Assembly (NCBI GenBank): GCA_012800435.1
Contig: JAAZJH010000020.1
Span: 1 to 61,766 of the forward strand
Direction of reading: 5' to 3'
Source of the DNA: Clostridiaceae bacterium
Lineage (GTDB): Bacteria; Bacillota; Clostridia; Saccharofermentanales; DTU023
DNA length: 61,766 nucleotides
Position 1 is the stretch's first letter, and the number at the start of each line of letters is the position of its first letter. Positions 34,885-43,396 of this stretch are shown here, one piece after another. The position numbers were made by a program, and so were the translations under genes. The notes below the pieces were generated by a model that did no database searches, was not told the DNA's origin, and was given only the letters and a program-made list of their open reading frames with translations.

Positions 34885-36456
34885 CTATCTCGCTTTCTTC
34901 GTGTACGTAATCCTTGGATCCACTAAAGACATCAGGATATCGCCCATGATCAGCGAAACGACTGACAGTGTTGCGTAGAAAAGCGTCACACCGACAATCA
35001 CATAGTTGTCATATGCGTTGATCGCCGTCGTCAAAAGGTTACCGGCACCCGGCACAACGTAAACGCGTTCTGTAATGATCGCGCCCGTCATAGCGAAAAG
35101 GATGCTTCCGGGAATACCATGTGTGATCGGAATAATCGCGTTCTTCAGGACATGTTTCCTAAAAATCTGCGATTCTGAGAATCCCTCGGCACGCGCGAAT
35201 TTTACGTAATCCGAGTTCATCTGGTCGATCATATATCGCCGCGTCCACTTCATCAAATTCGCGATTGAAGGCAAAGCGAGCGAGATAATGGGCAGAAAAT
35301 ACATCTTCAAGTTGTCGGAATCCATATCAAAGGTTGTCGGAAGCTTGAGAAGTTTGCCGCCAAGCGCTTTGAAAAGGAAAATGTAGGCCAATGACGGCAC
35401 AGCAATAATGAAAACGATGTATACGGTGCTGATCTTATCAAAGAGACCGTCTTTATGCCTTGCCATGGCGATGCCGATCGGGATCCCGAGACCATAAGCG
35501 ATTGCCGTCGCGATAATCCCGATGATGAATGAATAGCCCAATTTCGATTTGCCGGCTTTGAACGTATTCACCACGGTATAGTCGTCATCAAAACGTTCAA
35601 CATTGATACGACTGGCTTCACGTGATCGCGGCTGATAGGTGGCAGAATGCAGATCATCAGCGGATCGTTCCGTGAGACCTGTGGGATAGGTCACGGTTCT
35701 AGGCGCTAGAGTGCCCTGTGATTTCGTCATCGTCGTGAAAACATCGACGCCTCGGTTCACGACGAATGAACGACCGAGGTTGATCGTGATTAAATTTTGA
35801 TGGATGTACGGAAATTCGTTATTCACGTACAGAAGGTATTTGTATTGCGTGCCATTGCCCATCACGGCAGGAGCGAAGCGTCCGTCTTGATAATAGGGAT
35901 CGTGCCATGTGAACGTCAGCCCGCGATCCTCAATATCCTCTTTTGCGTAATGAATGTTGTCAATTGAGATAAGACGCGCGAAATAAGTGTAAAGACGATG
36001 GAAGAGCGGTTTGTCGCGCGTCGCAAACAAAATTGCGTTGCCGCTTCTTTGAATTCTTCTTCCGGTGTCCGGCGCATCAATGCGAATCACTTTAAAACCT
36101 TTGGACTCATAAAGTTTCGTAAACTCATCGATGTACTGCTTTGCAAGTTCGGAGTCTTTCTTCGGGTTGGCGCCGATCTTAACCGCTTTTTTATGGGTGT
36201 TCTCATCAATCTTGCCTTCGTCTAGAAGCGACTGTAAATACTCGGCGTAAGGCACATAATCGAGATAACCGTATTCTTTCCAGCGATTGTACTTATAAAC
36301 GGTCTCCTGATTGCCGGTCATCTTATTGAACACAGGATCTTGAGCGAAAATAAGCTGCCGGTTCATTAGACCGAAAATCAGCATCATGACGATCAAAATC
36401 ACGATGACAATCGAAAAGATGCCGTGAAGAAGCCTCTTTAAAATGTATTTCGTCAT
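34885..36456 (-). CDS. oppB: Oligopeptide ABC transporter permease, AmiC/OppB type
   Basis: 523 residues, like streptococcal AmiC (about 498) and longer than OppB of enterics. One helix (about 9-31) is followed by an outer domain of roughly 270 residues, then five helices of the BPD_transp_1 domain with the EAA loop (ARAEGFSESQIFRKHVLKNA). The large outer domain is a feature of the Ami group and faces the lipoprotein receptor. A stem-loop separates it from oppA. Confidence 0.95.
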   Translation of the reverse strand: MTKYILKRLLHGIFSIVIVILIVMMLIFGLMNRQLIFAQDPVFNKMTGNQETVYKYNRWKEYGYLDYVPYAEYLQSLLDEGKIDENTHKKAVKIGANPKKDSELAKQYIDEFTKLYESKGFKVIRIDAPDTGRRIQRSGNAILFATRDKPLFHRLYTYFARLISIDNIHYAKEDIEDRGLTFTWHDPYYQDGRFAPAVMGNGTQYKYLLYVNNEFPYIHQNLITINLGRSFVVNRGVDVFTTMTKSQGTLAPRTVTYPTGLTERSADDLHSATYQPRSREASRINVERFDDDYTVVNTFKAGKSKLGYSFIIGIIATAIAYGLGIPIGIAMARHKDGLFDKISTVYIVFIIAVPSLAYIFLFKALGGKLLKLPTTFDMDSDNLKMYFLPIISLALPSIANLMKWTRRYMIDQMNSDYVKFARAEGFSESQIFRKHVLKNAIIPITHGIPGSILFAMTGAIITERVYVVPGAGNLLTTAINAYDNYVIVGVTLFYATLSVVSLIMGDILMSLVDPRITYTKKAR

Positions 36457-36478
36457 AGTCTCTCTCTAATCAACGGAA

Positions 36479-36527
36479 ACGGGTGAGGGGTGGATAAAAC
36501 CGAAATTTCATCCATCCCTCTGCCCGT
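36479..36527 (-). other. Stem-loop between oppA and oppB
   Basis: On the minus strand ACGGG, GAGG and TGGAT pair with ATCCA, CCTC and CCCGT with small internal loops around a 14-base apical loop. The following T tract is short (GTTTCC). Such hairpins after the receptor gene often protect its mRNA or end a part of transcripts, giving an excess of receptor over permease. Confidence 0.65.
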
Positions 36528-36573
36528 GACTTAAATGATTATTGAACGATTTAGATAAATCGATCCGATGGAA

Positions 36574-38841
36574 TTAATCGAGTCCGATACCGTTCACCAT
36601 GTCGCCGCCCGGCAGATACGTATTGAGATACGTCGCGGGATCGCCGTAGTCGGGGCCCCAGCCGGAAGCGTCACTGATGTCATAGTTCTTCTCGTAACCT
36701 GTGGCAGCGTAATAGCTGGTGTAGTACCACTCAATAAAGTCTTCCGCGGGAACAAGGTTGAAGACAACCTTGCCGTCAAGGACACCTTCAACGCTCTGTT
36801 TCAAAGCGTTGGCTTTCTTTGAGAAAGATTCGCTGGCCTTAGGATACGGATAGTCGATCTTGATCGGATTCTCTTTTGAGATTTCTACGCCGACTTTAGC
36901 GAGTTCATCGATCGCAATATTCAACTCTTCGACCGCGGCATCAGGATTGAACCAGCCGTCGTAACCGTCACCGGAACCGAGGCCGTTATCCGCTTCAGGA
37001 TTGTACACAACGATCGGATAGCCATCCGCGTCAAGCTGTGCCTGAACGATCTCGCCGTACCAAGTGCCGGCGGGGAAGTTTGTCTCCGTGCCGTTAATGT
37101 CAACGACTACATCTTCGTCGAGCGAAACAAAGTTCCACGGTACATAGCTGTTTCGGAGGCTGTTGAATTTTACATCTTCGCCAACGGTTTGGGCATTGTA
37201 AGTCGCTCTGTCGAGGGAGTACATGAACGCAAGACGGAAATGCTTGTTGTTAATCGCTCTGTGCGTTCTCCACGCATCGGTCACTGTCTGCGTCGAAACG
37301 CACTTCGTGGCATCGTTGGAGTTCATGAACGCATTGCGGTTCAGGTTGAAGAAGATCGAGAATGTTACCGCAGTAGTGCCGGAAACATATCCGTACTTCT
37401 CAAAGTTTCCGTCGCCTTTTGCGACTTCGTAGGAACTCGGGTTCAGGCCGCAGCCGTCAACCACGCCCGCCATACAGTCATTATAGGGCTTCATCGGGTC
37501 AGATCCATCATTGAAGAGCCATGTGTTCTTCTTAATGGTGACCGCATCTTTGTTCCAGTAGTTGGGGTTCGCTTCGAAGACAATCTTCGTTTCAGCCGTT
37601 GAGTTCGTCACCAGATAAGGCCCGATGTACGCAATGGCGTCCGGAGATTTGCCGTATTTGTAGCTGTCTTCCGCCTTGACATCTTCAAAGTCGGAACCGA
37701 ACACGCCGCCCATGGAATCATAGTAGGTTCTGCACATCGGCGCGAATACGTTGTAGCTCAGCATGCTCATGAAGAACGAGCAGGGTTTTGTCAACGTGTA
37801 TTCGAGGGTGTACTCGTCGAGTGCTTTGACGCCGACTTCATCAAAGTCGGTCACTTCACCGGCAAGATACTCTTCAGCATTGAGAATGCCTGCGCCGGCC
37901 GATGTTACGAGATACTCCAGTCCGCCCTTGGCGTCCAAGAGGTGCTGCATCGCGGCAACAAAGTCATCCGCTACCATCTCCGCAACTTCACGTCCCTGTG
38001 AGTCAACCCATTTCACGCCTTCACGAAGTTTGAAGGTGTATTTAAGACCGTCATCGGACACTTCATAGTCAGTCGCCAGACTCGGCTGCAAAACGCCTTC
38101 TTGGTCATAGCTGTAGAGGCCGTCGATCGTCAGAAGGATCGCTTCGCTGTCTGCAGAGTAGTAAGTCGCAAGATAGTCCCATGTCTTAGGATCTGACGTA
38201 TAGAAGTAGGTCCATTCGTCCTTCAGTTCATAGCCTTTGTCGGCCATGAATTTCTTGGCCTCTTCGTAGTAAGTGCCGGTGCCCTTGAGATCATTCCACA
38301 TGGCTTTCAGCGCTTCACGGTCTTCTTTCTTGATCAGTTCAGTTGCTACCAGCGCCGTGTGCACCTTGTCAGCGTCATTACCCCACAGCGCAAAATAGGT
38401 GGAGTAAGGAACAACACGGCTGATTGAGTTTGTTCCTCCTTGCGTGGTAGCCGGCAGGATCACGCCGGACTCCAAGAATTTCGCCTCTGCGATCGCCTGG
38501 AGAGCCCATCTCAAGTTCAGATCGTCTTCCTCGAGTGCTTTCTCGTAATACTCAAGGTACTCGCCGAGCTGCGCATCGTAGATCGCGTCACAGTTTGCGA
38601 TGTGATTTTCCGGTTCAGTGACTTCGCCCAGTTTAATCGCCATGAGCGTATCGTCATCCGGTGCCGTTTCTACGGGCTCTACCGGATCCGACTCAACAGG
38701 ATCGGAACCTTCAGGCTCAGAGGCTTTTGTCTGCTCTTTTGAGGGCTCTGCCGGTTTGTCGGGCTTACATGCCGCGACACCGAACAAAAGAACACTCGCC
38801 AGAACGAGAGCTAACAGTTTCTTCCAATAGCCACTTTTCAT
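36574..38841 (-). CDS. oppA: Oligopeptide-binding lipoprotein, circularly permuted AmiA/OppA type
   Basis: 755 residues. Signal peptide with lipobox VAAC (Cys25), an acidic Pro/Glu linker (26-64, with a SDPVE repeat), then residues about 68-185 that match what is normally the C-terminal part of AmiA (YLEYYEKALEEDDLNLRW, AEAKFLESGVILP, TQGGTNSISRVVPYS, then an EREA-like helix ending at MWN). Only after that comes the normal start of the mature fold (YFYTSDPKTWDYL at about 211, DGLYSYDQEGVLQPSLA, LKYTFKLREGVKW). The protein ends at GWGPDYGDPATYLNTYLPGG then IGLD, the point where AmiA would continue into the moved segment. First gene of the transporter operon, SD AAAGGAG about eight bases before the ATG. 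Confidence 0.88.
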   Translation of the reverse strand: MKSGYWKKLLALVLASVLLFGVAACKPDKPAEPSKEQTKASEPEGSDPVESDPVEPVETAPDDDTLMAIKLGEVTEPENHIANCDAIYDAQLGEYLEYYEKALEEDDLNLRWALQAIAEAKFLESGVILPATTQGGTNSISRVVPYSTYFALWGNDADKVHTALVATELIKKEDREALKAMWNDLKGTGTYYEEAKKFMADKGYELKDEWTYFYTSDPKTWDYLATYYSADSEAILLTIDGLYSYDQEGVLQPSLATDYEVSDDGLKYTFKLREGVKWVDSQGREVAEMVADDFVAAMQHLLDAKGGLEYLVTSAGAGILNAEEYLAGEVTDFDEVGVKALDEYTLEYTLTKPCSFFMSMLSYNVFAPMCRTYYDSMGGVFGSDFEDVKAEDSYKYGKSPDAIAYIGPYLVTNSTAETKIVFEANPNYWNKDAVTIKKNTWLFNDGSDPMKPYNDCMAGVVDGCGLNPSSYEVAKGDGNFEKYGYVSGTTAVTFSIFFNLNRNAFMNSNDATKCVSTQTVTDAWRTHRAINNKHFRLAFMYSLDRATYNAQTVGEDVKFNSLRNSYVPWNFVSLDEDVVVDINGTETNFPAGTWYGEIVQAQLDADGYPIVVYNPEADNGLGSGDGYDGWFNPDAAVEELNIAIDELAKVGVEISKENPIKIDYPYPKASESFSKKANALKQSVEGVLDGKVVFNLVPAEDFIEWYYTSYYAATGYEKNYDISDASGWGPDYGDPATYLNTYLPGGDMVNGIGLD

Positions 38842-39217
38842 TCTGTATTCTCCTTTTCTCCTTAAAAAAATAATGTTCTCACTTCTGGAATCAAGTTATA
38901 CTCCGGAAGATTGTAACTAACTATAACATTTTTTAAGAAGAGGCTAAAGACTGGATTTGTGATGAAAATGCTTTATATTGAGTACGCTTTTTCTTATTAA
39001 TTAGTTAACTTCACTAAAAGAAGTCTAAAAAACAGCAGTAAAGTAAGTTTTGCTTCGACATTAGTGCAATATTTTGAAACTGTTAAAAACATATTACAGA
39101 TTAATTATACATATTATGCATTCAGATATACATTAAAATGCTATGCCATATACGAATATTCCGCACATCCGATAACGCGTGTATTGTACGGAACTTTATC
39201 ATTAGAAATACATGAAG
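38842..39217. other. AT-rich intergenic region upstream of oppA
   Basis: About 375 bases with no gene. The left part holds the oppA SD and presumably its promoter (TTGATT, 16 bases, TATTTT is a weak candidate close to the gene). The right part is the 3' flank of the tRNA operon; I see no convincing terminator. Confidence 0.5.
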
Positions 39218-39303
39218 TGGTGCCGGTGGCCGGACTCGAACCGGCACGGGACACTCCCACCGCATTTTGAGTGCGGCACGTCTGCCTATTCCATCACACC
39301 GGC
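39218..39303 (-). tRNA. tRNA-Leu (CAA)
   Basis: Acceptor stem GCCGGTG/CACCGGC, anticodon stem CCGCA/TGCGG with loop CTCAAAA (anticodon CAA), long variable arm, T-arm with GGTTCGAGTCC, discriminator A, encoded CCA. Third gene of the tRNA operon. Confidence 0.95.
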
Positions 39304-39347
39304 AACTCTTCCAAAAAAGGATCACCCTTATGAGCGATCCGTTTTCT

Positions 39348-39433
39348 TGGTGGGGGAGAGCGGATTCGAACCACTGAAGTCGTCGACAACAGATTTACAG
39401 TCTGCCCCCTTTGGCCAACTCGGGAACTCCCCC
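39348..39433 (-). tRNA. tRNA-Tyr (GTA)
   Basis: Acceptor stem GGGGGAG/CTCCCCC, anticodon loop CTGTAAA (anticodon GTA) on stem CAGA/TCTG, long variable arm, T-arm with GGTTCGAATCC, discriminator A, encoded CCA. Second gene of the tRNA operon. Confidence 0.96.
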
Positions 39434-39446
39434 ATAATGATTAAAT

Positions 39447-39523
39447 TGGTGGGCCATCAGGGACTTGAACCCCGGACCGGCCGGTTATGAGCCGGCTGCT
39501 CTAACCGACTGAGCTAATGGCCC
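39447..39523 (-). tRNA. tRNA with CAT anticodon (elongator Met or lysidine-modified Ile)
   Basis: Acceptor stem GGGCCAT/ATGGCCC, D-arm TAGCTCAGTCGGTTAGAGC, anticodon stem GCCGG/CCGGC with loop CTCATAA, T-arm with GGTTCAAGTCC, discriminator A, encoded CCA. The acceptor is fully paired, so it is not the initiator. The AGAGCAG and GGTTCAAGTCC stretches recall E. coli tRNA-Ile2, but I cannot decide between Met and Ile2. First gene of the tRNA operon. Confidence 0.93.
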
Positions 39524-39548
39524 GTAAGTCTCCGTCGGGCGCTACGTG

Positions 39549-39578
39549 ATTATAAGGAAAGTCGTTTGTCTTTGTCAA
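39549..39578 (-). promoter_or_regulatory. Promoter of the tRNA CAT-Tyr-Leu operon
   Basis: Perfect TTGACA (39573-39578), 18 bases, perfect TATAAT (39549-39554) on the minus strand, within the last codons of the pseudouridine synthase gene; the first tRNA starts 26 bases later. Confidence 0.8.
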
Positions 39579-40455
39579 GCGCTTCCTTGAGAACGAGGTG
39601 ATCTCGTTCGGAAAAAGAGTGGTTTATATCCGGAAAACTCGTGAAAGAACATACCGTCTTGTTCACAGGATGCAGAAAAGTCAAACGACAGGCATGTAAC
39701 GCAACTGTCGGCACACTTCTGTCTCGCGCATCGCCTTGACCATAGCGCCGATCTCCAAGCAACGGCATTTTGTTAGCGGCGAACTGAGCGCGTATCTGAT
39801 GTTTCCGCCCCGTCCAAAGCGTAATGAGAAGGAGCGACTCGTTGCGTTTCAGATCTGTTGAAAGTCTCCTCCATGAAAGTGTGGCATCCACCCATCTCTT
39901 ATGAACAGAGCGGATTTTTTGATGCTCTGAAGAATCATCGTTATGGCGCTTTGAGTGCGCATGAACACGTTTTTTCTGAAGCATATGCGTCTTTAGATTT
40001 TGAATAGTTTCTCCTTCATTATGTTTAGAACGGACTTGAACACGTCCTTCCGCCTCTTTTTCAGTCGATATCCAATCCGTAAGATCGCCGCTCTCTTCCT
40101 CCGGAATACCACGCGTGATGGCGATATATTCTTTTATTACTTGACGTGCACGAAATGCTTCAGCTAGACGCGATGCCGCTTTAGATGAACGCGCAAAGAC
40201 CATTAGTCCGCTTGTTGGACGGTCAAGACGGTGTACGAGGGCAAGGAAAGGACGTCGTGTTCGACCTGATTTCTCCCAAAGTAATTGTTTGATTTCAGTT
40301 AACATATCAGGAGCGCGCGTAATATCTCCTTGAGACAACATACCTGGCGGTTTGACAGCAACGAGCAGATGACGATCCTCATAAAGAATCTCAATCTCTA
40401 GTTCCGATTTCCTGTTACCTTGCCTTCCCTGTTTTGACTTCATTTGACGTTTCAA
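39550..40455 (-). CDS. RluA/RluD-family RNA pseudouridine synthase
   Basis: 301 residues. Catalytic motif LVHRLDRPTSGLMVFARS with the active-site aspartate, YEDRHLLVAVKPPGMLS near the N-terminus, and TGRKHQIRAQFAANKMPLLGDRRYG near the C-terminus. No S4 domain is present, as in the RluA/TruC subgroup. A basic histidine-rich insert of about 30 residues lies in the middle (around 162-190). Start codon TTG at 40453-40455, or ATG four codons later. Target RNA unknown. Confidence 0.92.
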   Translation of the reverse strand: MKRQMKSKQGRQGNRKSELEIEILYEDRHLLVAVKPPGMLSQGDITRAPDMLTEIKQLLWEKSGRTRRPFLALVHRLDRPTSGLMVFARSSKAASRLAEAFRARQVIKEYIAITRGIPEEESGDLTDWISTEKEAEGRVQVRSKHNEGETIQNLKTHMLQKKRVHAHSKRHNDDSSEHQKIRSVHKRWVDATLSWRRLSTDLKRNESLLLITLWTGRKHQIRAQFAANKMPLLGDRRYGQGDARDRSVPTVALHACRLTFLHPVNKTVCSFTSFPDINHSFSERDHLVLKEALDKDKRLSL

Positions 40456-40837
40456 TAAATCGCTTCCCTTCTTCTTTTTCCAACCTCTCTCATACTATCA
40501 ACTAATACCTAGGTATCATCATAGCACGATCACCTGTCTAGACCGGATGTCTGTCGTTGCCGACAGATAGTTCTCAATGCTCTCCCTGTAAAGTCGATCC
40601 ATATCTGCTGACTTTGTTCCTAGAAGCAGAGCGCACAGCACAAAAATGTACGATGCATAGAACAGAATTATTGATAATAAATGCCACCAAATAGGTTCTT
40701 CTAATTGATTATCATCTTGATTATCATCGATCGATAACGTAGTTAGGCTATAATATAAATATCATGATGGAATGAACAACACGCTGATCGTGCACAACGG
40801 CGCAGCACAATCGCGTATAACCTTTTTAGGAGGTTTT
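40456..40837. other. Intergenic region upstream of the two-component system
   Basis: About 380 bases without a gene. It holds a perfect palindrome ATACCTAGGTAT (40505-40516), a small hairpin TCTGTCG/CGACAGA (40550-40567), and the tandem repeat and -10 element described separately. The hairpin has no T run. Confidence 0.6.
40705..40754 (+). promoter_or_regulatory. Promoter with tandem 12-bp repeat upstream of the response regulator
   Basis: TTGATTATCATC occurs twice head to tail (40705-40716, 40717-40728) just before and overlapping the expected -35 position; a perfect TATAAT follows at 40749-40754 while no good -35 hexamer exists. Direct repeats at about one helical turn upstream of a -35-less promoter are what OmpR/PhoB-type regulators bind, so autoregulation is plausible. 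Confidence 0.6.
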
Positions 40838-41530
40838 ATGTCAACAACACCCCATATTCTAATCTGCGATGATGATCCCGTCGTCCATGAATCGCTAGGC
40901 CTTTATCTTGACGCAGAACATTTCCCTTATTCTTCAGCATACGATGGTGAGGAAGCGCTTGAAAAATTCGCATCAGATAAACCGGACCTCATTATTCTCG
41001 ATCTCATGATGCCGAAAATGTCCGGCACGGAGGTTTGTCGTATTATACGAAAAACCAGCAGCGTTCCCATTATCATGTTGACGGCAAAAGGTGAAGAAAT
41101 TGACCGCGTACTCGGTTTAGAACTCGGCGCTGACGATTACATCGTAAAACCTTTTAGCCCACGTGAAGTGATCGCGCGCATTAAAGCCGTTTTTCGCCGT
41201 ATTCACGATACAGAGACGGGACAGAAGCCTTCTATTTTGCGGTTTGAAGGACTCGAGATCAATCTTGACAACTATCAGGTCAAAGTCAATAACAAAGTCG
41301 TTCCGTTCACGCCCAAGGAAGTAGAAATTCTTTATCTTCTTGCGTCTCATCCGGGACAGGTCATGAACCGCGAACAAATTCTTTCCAAGGTCTGGGGCTA
41401 CGATTATTTTGGCGATACGCGTACTGTTGATACTCATATTAAACGCATCCGACAAAAAATCGACAACGACAGTCCACACTACGGGCTTATAACGGTATAC
41501 GGCGTAGGATATAAATTCGAAGCCTCCTAG
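40838..41530 (+). CDS. Response regulator, OmpR/PhoB family
   Basis: 230 residues from the ATG at 40838, preceded by TTAGGAGG; the upstream extension to 40772 lacks an SD. Receiver domain with acidic pair D11-D13, phosphorylation site D55 (IILDLMMP) and K104 (VKPF), followed by a winged-helix DNA-binding domain with TPKEVEILYLLASHPG and VDTHIKRIRQKI. It is paired with the kinase gene 18 bases downstream. Closest in style to PhoP/PhoB or WalR; the signal cannot be told from sequence. Confidence 0.95.
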   Translation: MSTTPHILICDDDPVVHESLGLYLDAEHFPYSSAYDGEEALEKFASDKPDLIILDLMMPKMSGTEVCRIIRKTSSVPIIMLTAKGEEIDRVLGLELGADDYIVKPFSPREVIARIKAVFRRIHDTETGQKPSILRFEGLEINLDNYQVKVNNKVVPFTPKEVEILYLLASHPGQVMNREQILSKVWGYDYFGDTRTVDTHIKRIRQKIDNDSPHYGLITVYGVGYKFEAS

Positions 41531-41548
41531 AACGCGTTATTCTCGCTT

Positions 41549-43396
41549 ATGAAAAACCGTTTTCTCGTACGCCGGATTTTTCTCCTTCTCGTGGCGGCCA
41601 TTCTTCTGTGGACGGTGTTGACAGCTGTCTTTTACAGTTTCGTCGCCCATCCGGTGTTCACGCGTATTAAAGCGCGTGAACTTCTTCCTCGCGCCGAGAT
41701 CATCGCAAAAAACGTGTCCGGAACATCTGACTTCAAAGAGATCGAATCTTTTGCCTCAACCATTATCGATCAGTCCGATGAGCTATTCGGCAACTGGATT
41801 TACATCGTAAACTCGGATGGAAACATTGTTTGTCATACACACCTGCCAAACACCAGAGAAGATGTTAATGAACGTCTGGCTTCTCTCGTTATTCAAGAGC
41901 ATTGGGAGCTCGCTCAAAATCCTAAACGTCACCATCTGGCAGAAATCAAAATCCCACCTCAAGGAGATCGTTTTCTTATCCTTTCGGTGCCGGTCATCAA
42001 TTCTGACGACGGACATATTGTAGGCACGGTCGTTATCGTTCAACCGGCTAACGAAATGGACGCGGGCATTCAAAGTCTGAACTTTGCTCTCATCACATCT
42101 TCACTCATCGTTTTAGTGATTATGGTCATTCCGATCATTATCGCGGCATTGCGTATTCTTAGCCCGCTTGAATCAATTCGTCGAGTCTCCGTCGCAATGG
42201 CAGAAGGCGATTTTTCTCAACGCGCTGACGAGACACAAGAAGGCGAAATTGGCGATCTTGCAAAAACAATTAACTGGATGGCAGAGGAACTCTATGCTTC
42301 TTTCCAGCAACTCAGCAACCAACGCAACAATCTAAAACAGATCATCGACAGCATAGAGGACGGCATTGCGGCATGTAACCGCGATGGCAAAATTACCGTC
42401 TACAATGATCGTATTTATTCGCTTTTCGGTCTCGATCCTCGTTTCGCAAAAAATACAACACCTGACGCTTTCCTCGCACGCACCAGAATCGGCTCCTTTT
42501 TCTCGGAAGCGATGGACAAAAAAGAAGCCGTGTCATGCGTTATGACTAAAGATCATCGCCAAATCCAAGTTGTGGTCACTCCCCTGATTTCAGAACAAAA
42601 CACCATCACCGGCGCCGTAGGTCTTTTCCGTGATGTTACGAAAGAACAGCAGCTTGAACAGATCAGGCGCGATTATGTAGCAAATGTATCTCATGAACTC
42701 CGCACTCCGCTGACTGCGATGCGCGGTCTGTTGGAACCGCTGACGGAAGGCATGGTAAAAGATCCGAACGATCAGCAGCGATATCATTCCATCTTACTTC
42801 GCGAAACCATGCGCTTGTCGCGGTTAATTAACGATATGTTGGAACTTTCAAATATTCAAGCCGGCACCAATGTGATTGAGCTTGGCCCAGTGAATGTCAC
42901 TGATATCGCCCATGGCCTTTTCGACGCTTACGATGCAACGGTGATGGAACATGGGCTTACATTAAATATCCATGGGGCGGAGCATCGTTTGCCTCCTGCC
43001 TGGGGTAACACCGACCGTATTGAGCAGATTCTGGTAATTCTAATCGACAACGCCATGAAGTTCACGCACGAAGGCGGTACCATAACGATTAAGACGTCAG
43101 CAAACGACCAACGTGTGCATCTCGGCGTTCGTGATACAGGAATCGGCATTGCCGCCAATGACTTGGATCACGTGTTCGATCGCTTTTATAAAGCTGATCG
43201 CGCCCACAACGAACCGGGAACAGGTCTTGGGCTCTCCATCGCATATCTTATTGCTGAACAGATGGGTGCCGAACTCACCGTCAAAAGTGAACTGGGAAAA
43301 GGATCGTGCTTCACATTGAGTATGCCGCTTGCCGATAACGTCATGCGCTCACTGGATCAAATGAAGGACGTTTACGATTCGCGCGATGAGAATTAA
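41549..43396 (+). CDS. Sensor histidine kinase, PhoR/WalK-like
   Basis: 615 residues. First transmembrane helix (about 9-31), an outer sensor domain of about 145 residues (32-176), second helix (about 177-201), HAMP (about 202-255), PAS (about 262-365), HisKA with the phosphoaccepting His382 in VSHELRTPLTAM, and HATPase_c with ILIDNAMKFT (N box), RDTGIGIAA (G1) and GTGLGLSIA (G2). The outer plus PAS arrangement is that of PhoR, ResE and WalK. It overlaps the rluF gene by 11 bases. WalK-associated genes (walH/I/J) are not present. Confidence 0.95.
   Translation: MKNRFLVRRIFLLLVAAILLWTVLTAVFYSFVAHPVFTRIKARELLPRAEIIAKNVSGTSDFKEIESFASTIIDQSDELFGNWIYIVNSDGNIVCHTHLPNTREDVNERLASLVIQEHWELAQNPKRHHLAEIKIPPQGDRFLILSVPVINSDDGHIVGTVVIVQPANEMDAGIQSLNFALITSSLIVLVIMVIPIIIAALRILSPLESIRRVSVAMAEGDFSQRADETQEGEIGDLAKTINWMAEELYASFQQLSNQRNNLKQIIDSIEDGIAACNRDGKITVYNDRIYSLFGLDPRFAKNTTPDAFLARTRIGSFFSEAMDKKEAVSCVMTKDHRQIQVVVTPLISEQNTITGAVGLFRDVTKEQQLEQIRRDYVANVSHELRTPLTAMRGLLEPLTEGMVKDPNDQQRYHSILLRETMRLSRLINDMLELSNIQAGTNVIELGPVNVTDIAHGLFDAYDATVMEHGLTLNIHGAEHRLPPAWGNTDRIEQILVILIDNAMKFTHEGGTITIKTSANDQRVHLGVRDTGIGIAANDLDHVFDRFYKADRAHNEPGTGLGLSIAYLIAEQMGAELTVKSELGKGSCFTLSMPLADNVMRSLDQMKDVYDSRDEN

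Noticed and set aside
36457-36573. Frameshift or truncation of oppA
   Set aside because: The missing C-terminal part is not found in any frame after the stop but is present near the N-terminus of the same protein, which indicates permutation rather than truncation.
40705-40740. Classical Fur box upstream of the response regulator
   Set aside because: The sequence is a direct repeat and does not form the 19-bp inverted Fur consensus; kept only as an alternative.
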